Assembly: GCA_012270595.1 (NCBI GenBank) | Contig: JAAXIA010000182.1 | Span: 1-8,473, forward strand | Direction of reading: 5' to 3' | Length of the DNA stretch: 8,473 nucleotides | DNA from: Rhodanobacteraceae bacterium | Lineage (GTDB): Bacteria; Pseudomonadota; Gammaproteobacteria; Xanthomonadales; Rhodanobacteraceae | Shown: one piece after another, positions 1 to 5,010 of the stretch | Numbering within the stretch: the first letter of the stretch is position 1 | Layout of the letters: each line of letters starts with the position of its first letter | Notes under the pieces: generated by a model | What the model saw: only the letters and a program-made list of their open reading frames with translations | Told to the model about the DNA's origin: nothing | The model's database searches: none | Translations under genes and position numbers: made by a program

Positions 1-21
1 CATCCATTGATCAGGGATTCC
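1..21 (+). mobile_element. Right terminus of an IS5-family-like insertion sequence (rest lies outside the window)
   Basis: Read on the minus strand, these bases begin GGAATCCCTGATC. The IS left end at 8314 on the plus strand begins GGAATCTCTGATC, so 12 of the first 13 positions match. This is what the two imperfect terminal inverted repeats of one element type would look like. The orientation implies that the transposase gene of this copy reads rightward towards the window, the same direction as the copy at the right edge. The body of the element is outside the window, so completeness cannot be judged. Family assignment rests on the transposase start seen at 8373 and on the adjacent YTAR target. 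Confidence 0.75.
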
Positions 22-25
22 TTAG
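22..25. repeat. Putative IS target-site duplication, TTAG
   Basis: TTAG directly abuts the IS terminus that ends GGGATTCC. It fits the YTAR target consensus known for IS5-group elements. The partner copy of the duplication would lie left of the window and cannot be seen. Only 10 bases separate it from the start codon of the following hydrolase gene. Confidence 0.55.
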
Positions 26-35
26 GTAGTGAGTA

Positions 36-1025
36 ATGGTGGAAACATATCAGCAATTTCGTGATCGGCTTGCCCGGATAGTGGCCAGCCATCCCACGCT
101 TTGTTTTGCCGGCAAAGTAACAGAAACCTGTCTGGAGTTACCGCATCAGTACTTATTGTCTTGTGCCCTGTCAGTCACACGGACGGACCACAGATTTCAT
201 CTCAATAAATCGGTATATGACTATCTGGATAGCCAAAAGCCGGTATCGGACATTCATACCTCGGATTATTTAACAAAACCGCCGCTTACAGCGGTAAAAA
301 TACGAATCTATAAAGCTTCCAAAAACGCTGGTCAGACGGTGGTATTTTTCCATGGTGGCTGTTTTGTTGCAGGCAGTTGCTATACGCACGACAATGCCTG
401 CAGATTGATGGCAGAAGCTTGGGGAGTGGATTTGTATTCTGTGGATTATCCACTGGCTCCCGAGCACGAGGCAGGAGAAATCATTACCCTGTGTTATAAC
501 GCCGTCGTGCAGATAAGCGCGGAGCTTATCGGTCATCGTCAGGCCGATTGCGATGGAGGCGGAAAACGTTGCCAATCACAAGTTGCCCTATGGTTGGTTG
601 GAGATAGCGCCGGAACCAGCATATTAAACAGTATACTGTATTTGCTCTGTGCTACAGACAGCGCGATAGATATTGCCAAAGTCATTCTGGTCAATCCCAT
701 TGTTGATCTGCTCGACTCTTTTCAGTACAGACATTTTTGCTCCCAGTATCTTGGTGGGAGGATTTATCCGCATTCTCCACTGGTTTATCCTTTGGTAAAC
801 CATCAAATTGCCATTCCCGACACCTATATGATTCTAAGCGCGGAAGACGTGTTGTATGACCAGGGTAAAAACTACAGGGATAAATTAAGGCAGTGGGGTG
901 CGAATGTGCACGCAAAGACATTTCCTGGTGGTCATCTCGGCGCTACATTTGCTACCGGTACAGACCCTGCGCGAGAAGTGATAGGCTGGCTATGTCAAGC
1001 CATGGAACACAACGGTCATTTGTAG
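36..1025 (+). CDS. Alpha/beta hydrolase, HSL (hormone-sensitive lipase-like) esterase family
   Basis: This 329-residue protein is a probable cytosolic carboxylesterase/lipase acting on small acyl esters; the substrate is unknown. Family signatures appear in order: the oxyanion-hole motif HGG at residues 106-108 (HGGCFVAG), the HSL motif YPLAPEH at 138-144, the nucleophile elbow GDSAG at 189-193 (Ser191), Asp271 in SAEDVLYDQG, and His300 in FPGGHLG. The catalytic triad is therefore complete. The third Gly of the usual HGGG motif is Cys109. The first ~85 residues are a less recognisable cap region. An in-frame TGA at 30-32 lies between the IS target site and the ATG, so the frame cannot extend into the IS and the coding sequence is intact. 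AGG at 24-26 is a possible Shine-Dalgarno with a 9-base spacer. No native promoter remains visible, so transcription may depend on the upstream IS. The gene is convergent with the MFS transporter. Confidence 0.88.
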   Translation: MVETYQQFRDRLARIVASHPTLCFAGKVTETCLELPHQYLLSCALSVTRTDHRFHLNKSVYDYLDSQKPVSDIHTSDYLTKPPLTAVKIRIYKASKNAGQTVVFFHGGCFVAGSCYTHDNACRLMAEAWGVDLYSVDYPLAPEHEAGEIITLCYNAVVQISAELIGHRQADCDGGGKRCQSQVALWLVGDSAGTSILNSILYLLCATDSAIDIAKVILVNPIVDLLDSFQYRHFCSQYLGGRIYPHSPLVYPLVNHQIAIPDTYMILSAEDVLYDQGKNYRDKLRQWGANVHAKTFPGGHLGATFATGTDPAREVIGWLCQAMEHNGHL

Positions 1026-1082
1026 CATGGTAGAGAATGTGATGGCATTTAAAACGATAATGCGCGAATAGGAGGAGTTTGC

Positions 1083-1105
1083 GCCCCGCTAAAAGTGGGC
1101 GGGGT
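1083..1105. terminator. GC hairpin between convergent genes, possible bidirectional terminator
   Basis: CCCCGC at 1084-1089 pairs with GCGGGG at 1099-1104 around a 9-base loop, with a flanking G:T wobble. It lies between the hydrolase stop (1025) and the transporter stop (1130). No T-run follows on either strand, so it is not a textbook intrinsic terminator. It may act as a 3' end stabiliser or a weak terminator. Confidence 0.4.
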
Positions 1106-1129
1106 CGGCATCAAGCACTTAGACTTTCT

Positions 1130-2383
1130 TCAGGTAGAGAAAATTTCAGGGTGCCTGTACAGGCTTGCTACCGCGGGCACAGCAATGAGCCCCATAGTGA
1201 TAACCAGAAAAATGGGTGACTCAACATAGCCGGTTCGGTAGATTAACCAGCTTGATAGCGTGGGTGTTAAACCACCAAAAATCGCCTGGGCTAAGGTATA
1301 GCCAATACCTATTCCGCTGCTGCGAATTTGTGGATGAAACAAACTCCCTATCGTTGCATACACTACGCCTTGAATAAAGCTCAACAAAAGTGCAAATATA
1401 ACCTGTACAATAAACAATATTGCAATGTATTTTATGCGAAGCAATCCGAACAGTGGATAAGAAAGAACGATCATCATAAAAATGGAACAGGTAATCCACT
1501 TTTTTCTGTTGTCACTGTGTGAAACATGTCCAACGACCAGTATGAAAAAAACCAATGATAACAGTGCGATGCTACTCGTCAGATGTGCCATGGAAGGCTT
1601 GATATTCAAATATACACTAAGGTAAGATGGCATCCATACAAACAGAGTGTAAAAAGAAACACTCATGAAAGAAATCAATAAAAAAACCTGAAGTATCGGA
1701 TACTTGTGTTGCGATAGCCTGTCAAGATAACTTCCCGGTTCCTGGGCAGCCTGAAATACATCTGTTTCAGGGATTTCCTTTCTTATCACAAAGATGAAGC
1801 CGGCAATGATAAAACCAATGAGAAAAGGAATGCGCCAGCCCCAGGCCAGGATGGCCTCTTGTGATAGGAATAGATACAACAAGGTCACCACCAGCGAACC
1901 CAAAAAAACGCCCAGTATGGCGCTGGCGGCAACCAGGCTACAATAGAAGTTTTTCTTTTCCAATGGTGCCATTTCAAATACATAACAGGTGACAACAGGT
2001 AACTCACCACCAGTAGCAAAGCTTTGTACCAGCCTTAAAGCAAACAGTAGCATGATGGATAACCATCCTATGCTCTGGAAAGTTGGCAATAATCCAATCA
2101 TGAAGGTTGGAACGGCCATCAAGAAAAATGATGTTTTTAACACCATTCTGCGACCGTAATGATCAGCAAGATATCCGAAAACAAAACTGCCAAGCGGTCT
2201 GATAAGATAACTAATGGAAAAAAGTGCAAAAGATTTTATCAATGCCAGCTTTGGGTTGTTTTCATCAAAAAATAGAGTACCAAGTACGCCGGCAACATAG
2301 GCATAAATAGAAAAGTCATACCATTCAAATACATTGGCGACCAGGCTGGTCAACAACAGTTTTTTCTTGCTGAAAGGCTTCAT
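1130..2383 (-). CDS. MFS transporter, metabolite:H+ symporter (MHS, ProP-like) family
   Basis: This 417-residue integral inner-membrane protein has about 12 hydrophobic segments. The N-terminus carries FEWYDFSIYAYVAG, typical of the MHS family. The major-facilitator loop 2-3 signature is present as GYLADHYGRR, followed by the RLVQSFATGGE segment of helix 4 and WGWRIPFLIGF at helix 6. Known relatives import organic acids, osmolytes or other metabolites with protons (ProP, KgtP, citrate carriers), and short versions like this are frequent in host-associated gammaproteobacteria. The substrate cannot be read from sequence. The ATG at 2383 directly precedes MKPFSKKKLLL. A possible Shine-Dalgarno (AGAGG, rc of 2396-2400) sits 12 bases upstream, slightly far. 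The gene looks more AT-rich than the neighbouring ampD-tesB block and may have a separate origin. It is monocistronic and convergent with the esterase. Confidence 0.9.
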   Translation of the reverse strand: MKPFSKKKLLLTSLVANVFEWYDFSIYAYVAGVLGTLFFDENNPKLALIKSFALFSISYLIRPLGSFVFGYLADHYGRRMVLKTSFFLMAVPTFMIGLLPTFQSIGWLSIMLLFALRLVQSFATGGELPVVTCYVFEMAPLEKKNFYCSLVAASAILGVFLGSLVVTLLYLFLSQEAILAWGWRIPFLIGFIIAGFIFVIRKEIPETDVFQAAQEPGSYLDRLSQHKYPILQVFLLISFMSVSFYTLFVWMPSYLSVYLNIKPSMAHLTSSIALLSLVFFILVVGHVSHSDNRKKWITCSIFMMIVLSYPLFGLLRIKYIAILFIVQVIFALLLSFIQGVVYATIGSLFHPQIRSSGIGIGYTLAQAIFGGLTPTLSSWLIYRTGYVESPIFLVITMGLIAVPAVASLYRHPEIFST

Positions 2384-2421
2384 GTTGGATACATACCTCT
2401 AGTCTGGGACTGGTTTGAAAA

Positions 2422-2435
2422 GCATAAGGCTATGC
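2422..2435. promoter_or_regulatory. 14-base palindrome upstream of the MFS gene
   Basis: GCATA-AGGC-TATGC is a perfect 5-base inverted repeat with a 4-base centre, 39-52 bases upstream of the transporter start. It lies in the only leader (2384-2540) of that gene and could be an operator half-site pair or a small RNA hairpin. Nothing else convincing was found in this 157-base gap. An AATAAT-like -10 on the minus strand near 2450 is too weak to call. Confidence 0.25.
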
Positions 2436-2540
2436 GGTTATGTTAAGGTATTATTCCGGGGATGGGGCGTCACGCAAGACGGGTCTGCGCCTATCACGAA
2501 CATGGTTTCATAGGCAGAAAATAGTGTAAAGCTGCGCGTG

Positions 2541-2945
2541 TTAAAACAGATTTAGTTGACGCATGATGGTCAGTGTGCAGACCATGATGATAAGCATACG
2601 CAGAAAGTGCTTGATGCGGGTGATGATATGGTGTCGGTGCGCCATGGTTGACGCCGTGTGCTCGGCAGCTAGTTCTTTGGCGTGGCGGACGTCTGGTTCC
2701 ACACCCAGTTCACGCATCAGACGACGTGCCCGCGTGTAGTCTTCGGCATGGCAGACCCACAGTTGAGGCCATGGGTCGCGCTCGCCACAGGAAGGATGTT
2801 TGCACGGCGTGTAGCGGAAACGTCGGTAGGCAGACCGGTTCCAGTTGGCATGATGGATGATACGGGTTTCAATGCCCTGTTCGCGCATCAGGGCGACCAG
2901 GCGGTCAATGTTTTCTGGTCGCGGGGTGGTGTAGAACTGGCGCAT
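2541..2945 (-). CDS. Small membrane-anchored protein, 'pathogenicity-like'/DUF2007-like
   Basis: This 134-residue protein starts MRQFYTTPRPENIDRLVALM and resembles a small Xanthomonadaceae protein often annotated 'pathogenicity-like protein' without a demonstrated function. The N-terminal half looks like a compact alpha/beta domain in which a helix (ENIDRLVALMREQGI) precedes a strand. A second such unit follows around residues 62-82 (LWVCHAEDYTRARRLMREL), as in putative signal-transducing domains of the DUF2007 type. Cys48 and Cys53 form a CxxxxC pair, with a further Cys65. A basic/His-rich linker leads to one C-terminal hydrophobic segment (about 114-128), suggesting a tail-anchored topology with the domain in the cytoplasm. 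I chose this start because it matches remembered homologues; the longer frame to 3113 is only tesB read in another frame. The gene overlaps tesB by 41 bases and is the last gene of the ampD-tesB operon. Function unknown. Confidence 0.7.
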   Translation of the reverse strand: MRQFYTTPRPENIDRLVALMREQGIETRIIHHANWNRSAYRRFRYTPCKHPSCGERDPWPQLWVCHAEDYTRARRLMRELGVEPDVRHAKELAAEHTASTMAHRHHIITRIKHFLRMLIIMVCTLTIMRQLNLF

Positions 2946-3804
2946 GCGACTGGCCTGGAGCTGGGTTTCGATGACGAACGAGAACTTCCTGCGTGCTGGA
3001 GGCAACCAGTTGGCCATCGCGACTAAAAATCCGGGTATGCGATAGCGTTCGCCCACCCTGGGCCATGGGGCTGTCAAATGATGACAGCATCCATTCGTTA
3101 AGACATGGCGCACGATGAAACCACAGTGCGTGGTCCAGGCTGGTCATCTGTACGTTCTTGTTTAGACAAGAAGCGTCATGCGGCAACCGGCTGGTGTCGA
3201 TCCGGTGAAATTCAGAAGCGTAGGCGAGTCGCGCGCGGTGCTGCCTGGCGTTGTTCCCGGCCATTGGGCTACTAAGCCGGAACCAGATGTATTGAGCGGG
3301 GGTGTACTTAGCTGGATGTGATTCATTGCGTGCCAAAACCTGGCGAAATTCAAGTCGCAGTCTCGATGAAATTTCGGCCAGCTTGTCTGCAGATGGCGAC
3401 CGTGCCGACCCCAGCTCTTCTGGGTTGGGTATATCAGACATGGTCAATGGGTGCTCAAAACCGTTTTCCCGTTGTTGGAACGAGAGTGTAGTATCAAGTA
3501 TGGGCTGGCCGTGCTGAATCGCCGCTACGCGGCGCATTGAAAATCTACCGCCGACGCGGGTACGCTCCACATTATATATGATGGGGGCGCGTATATCACC
3601 AGGGCGCAGAAAATAAGCGTGCATGGAGTGCACCTCGCGCGCAGGATTGACGGTATATTGTGCTGCGATGAGGACCTGATCCAGCGCTTGGCCACCAGAC
3701 ACGCCATGGGTCTCTATATCCTGGCTTTGACCGCGAAACAGATCATCTTCCAGCGATTCAGGATGCAGCAGTTGCAATAGCGCTTTGACGTGCTGTGTGT
3801 TCAT
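2905..3804 (-). CDS. tesB: Acyl-CoA thioesterase II (TesB)
   Basis: This 299-residue double-hotdog thioesterase hydrolyses medium- and long-chain acyl-CoA to free acid and CoA in the cytosol. The start MNTQHVKALLQLL aligns with E. coli TesB, and hallmark segments follow: LFRGQS (22-27), GGQALDQ (37-43), HAYFLRPGD (62-70), RRVAAIQHG (91-99), and LDHALWFHR (223-231). With a constant offset of six residues, the E. coli triad Asp204/Thr228/Gln278 maps to Glu198 (YASEFH), Ser222 and Gln272. Ser for Thr is usual in relatives as I remember them; Glu for Asp is not. The C-terminus extends about 20 residues past the usual end, into the overlapping downstream gene. The start ATG overlaps the ampD stop as ATGA (3801-3804), so translation is probably coupled. 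A longer frame to 3903 exists but runs antisense to nothing new and lacks homology. Confidence 0.93.
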   Translation of the reverse strand: MNTQHVKALLQLLHPESLEDDLFRGQSQDIETHGVSGGQALDQVLIAAQYTVNPAREVHSMHAYFLRPGDIRAPIIYNVERTRVGGRFSMRRVAAIQHGQPILDTTLSFQQRENGFEHPLTMSDIPNPEELGSARSPSADKLAEISSRLRLEFRQVLARNESHPAKYTPAQYIWFRLSSPMAGNNARQHRARLAYASEFHRIDTSRLPHDASCLNKNVQMTSLDHALWFHRAPCLNEWMLSSFDSPMAQGGRTLSHTRIFSRDGQLVASSTQEVLVRHRNPAPGQSHAPVLHHPATRKH

Positions 3805-4388
3805 GACCGGTTTGGATCGATGTTGGGTTCTCCCCGGGGAAAGCGTTCCAGTTGGCAGCTTGCCAGTACGGTATCCCAGGGAAACAGTGCTCCAGGGTCG
3901 CATTTGCGTAGCACTTGCTGACTGGGGTCATCACTGGCCTGAACCCTTTCGGTGTCCAGATCTTCGTGGCCGCTGATGTAGCGCAGTTCGGGAAACTCTT
4001 CGCGCCATTGTTGCAGCCATGCGCAGAGGCTTGCAATCTGGACGTTGGTATAGGGTTCAGTCATCCTTTGTTGACGCGAATCGAACCAGTTGGGATAGCG
4101 GCCACGGTTGACCAGTTCAACACCAATGGAATCGGTGTTGTAGCCACGGGCATGGTAGGCGATGCGTGTGCCCGGTACGTAGCAGTAACAGTTACCGTCA
4201 CGATTGATATAGTAATGGCCACTGTGTCCGGTTCCGTCGTCGTAGTGTGCACGTTCGCCGTAAGTGCGTGCTGTGGACAGGTCGGGTAACTCGGTGCAGT
4301 GAATGACCACCCGACGTATCAATGTGACAGCGCGCAGCGGCAACTGAGACACATAGGGCAGAGGCTGTTCGTGTACTGGTAGAGGCAT
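3801..4388 (-). CDS. ampD: 1,6-anhydro-N-acetylmuramoyl-L-alanine amidase (AmpD-type, Amidase_2)
   Basis: This is a cytosolic zinc amidase that cleaves the MurNAc-L-Ala bond of anhydro-muropeptides during peptidoglycan recycling; in many species it thereby keeps AmpR-controlled beta-lactamase low. From the chosen ATG (195 residues) the expected residues are present: His30 in VVIHCTEL and His141 in SGHEDLDT as zinc ligands, Asp164 in KCDPG as third ligand, catalytic Lys162 two residues before it, and Glu91 in IGVELVN. GHYYINRDG and DPGALFPW are further family signatures. There is no signal peptide, which favours a cytosolic AmpD over a periplasmic AmiD. The start is uncertain: ATGs at 4388, 4403 and 4430 are all in frame, none with a good Shine-Dalgarno. 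I chose 4388 because it gives the usual N-terminal length (PLPVHEQPLPY). It is the first gene of a probable operon with tesB and the small membrane protein. Confidence 0.9.
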   Translation of the reverse strand: MPLPVHEQPLPYVSQLPLRAVTLIRRVVIHCTELPDLSTARTYGERAHYDDGTGHSGHYYINRDGNCYCYVPGTRIAYHARGYNTDSIGVELVNRGRYPNWFDSRQQRMTEPYTNVQIASLCAWLQQWREEFPELRYISGHEDLDTERVQASDDPSQQVLRKCDPGALFPWDTVLASCQLERFPRGEPNIDPNRS

Positions 4389-4440
4389 GTGCGGATGGTA
4401 CATGGGGAAACACAAACCAAAGTGTCGCATATTTGCCCGC

Positions 4441-4446
4441 TATGAT
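4441..4446 (+). promoter_or_regulatory. Putative -10 box (TATGAT) for the hydrolase-rlmKL operon
   Basis: TATGAT lies 36 bases upstream of the hydrolase start at 4483, in the short divergent region between ampD and this operon. The corresponding -35 around 4418-4423 is poor, so the promoter would be weak or activator-dependent. If the longer ampD starts were used, the two transcription units would nearly overlap here. Confidence 0.3.
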
Positions 4447-4472
4447 GATGCCCTGTTCTTGCGTTTTGCTAC

Positions 4473-4476
4473 GGAG
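4473..4476 (+). promoter_or_regulatory. Ribosome binding site deciding the hydrolase start
   Basis: GGAG is followed immediately by an ATG at 4477 (no spacer) and by a second ATG at 4483 (six-base spacer). The spacing favours 4483, giving MHGHIILSHG as the N-terminus. Upstream ATGs as far as 4387 would start inside the promoter region. Confidence 0.55.
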
Positions 4477-4482
4477 ATGATT

Positions 4483-5010
4483 ATGCACGGTCACATTATT
4501 CTTTCGCATGGCTCGGGATCTAGCCCCGACGCCACCAAGGTCAGTGCGCTGGCTGAGCAGGCACAAACCTGGGGCTGGAATACGCAGCGACCGGATTTCC
4601 GTGAGGATGATGTACTCGGCTTCGCCAGCTCGGTGAAGCCGCGTCTTCACCGTTTAAGGCGTGCTATCGATGCAAGTCCGGTGCCGCCGGTTCTAGTCGG
4701 TTCCAGCATGGGTGCGTTTGTCTCTGGGCTGGTTTCGCTTGACGTTCCGGTGGCCGCCTTGTTCCTGCTAGCTACGCCCGCTGTGATCTCTGGTTATCCG
4801 CAGCCATTTGATCTGTGCGCTGACGTATCAGCCTGGTTTATCCATGGTTGGCGCGATGAGGTGTGTCCATACGCTGCCGTACAGGCTTTGGCGGCGTCAC
4901 ACCGTCTGCCCTTGCTGATGCTGGACGACGACCATCGCATGGGAAGTAGCTTGGATGTGATGATTGCCCAGTTTCGCTTTTTCCTTGAACATTTGGTAGG
5001 TGCGACTTGA
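4483..5010 (+). CDS. Small alpha/beta-fold hydrolase
   Basis: This 175-residue compact alpha/beta hydrolase lacks an obvious cap domain. The first strand and oxyanion loop read IILSHGSGSSP (5-15). The nucleophile elbow is GSSMG at 73-77 with Ser75, the acid is probably Asp125 in HGWRDEVCP, and the base is His151 in DDDHRM, so the triad is complete. It resembles the small YqiA/KANL3-Tex30-like single-domain hydrolases; the substrate is unknown. There is no signal peptide or membrane segment, so it is cytosolic. Its TGA stop (5008-5010) overlaps the TTG start of rlmKL, so the two are co-transcribed and probably translationally coupled. It is divergent from ampD. Confidence 0.85.
   Translation: MHGHIILSHGSGSSPDATKVSALAEQAQTWGWNTQRPDFREDDVLGFASSVKPRLHRLRRAIDASPVPPVLVGSSMGAFVSGLVSLDVPVAALFLLATPAVISGYPQPFDLCADVSAWFIHGWRDEVCPYAAVQALAASHRLPLLMLDDDHRMGSSLDVMIAQFRFFLEHLVGAT

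Noticed and set aside
2682..3026. Plus-strand open frame of 114 codons opposite tesB and the small gene
   Set aside because: No Shine-Dalgarno and no recognisable motif, and it is fully antisense to two supported genes.
2946..3113. Longer reading frame upstream of the small membrane-protein gene
   Set aside because: This part is tesB read in another frame; it shows no domain of its own, and the homologous start is MRQFY at 2945.
3805..3903. Thirty-three extra N-terminal residues for tesB
   Set aside because: They lie inside the ampD C-terminus, have no TesB homology, and the ATGA overlap at 3801-3804 gives a natural start matching E. coli TesB.
4061..4252. VTVTVTAT-like repetitive translation in a shadow frame of ampD
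   Set aside because: The repeat is an accident of codons encoding NRDGNCYCYVPG in ampD; there is no DNA tandem repeat of matching unit.
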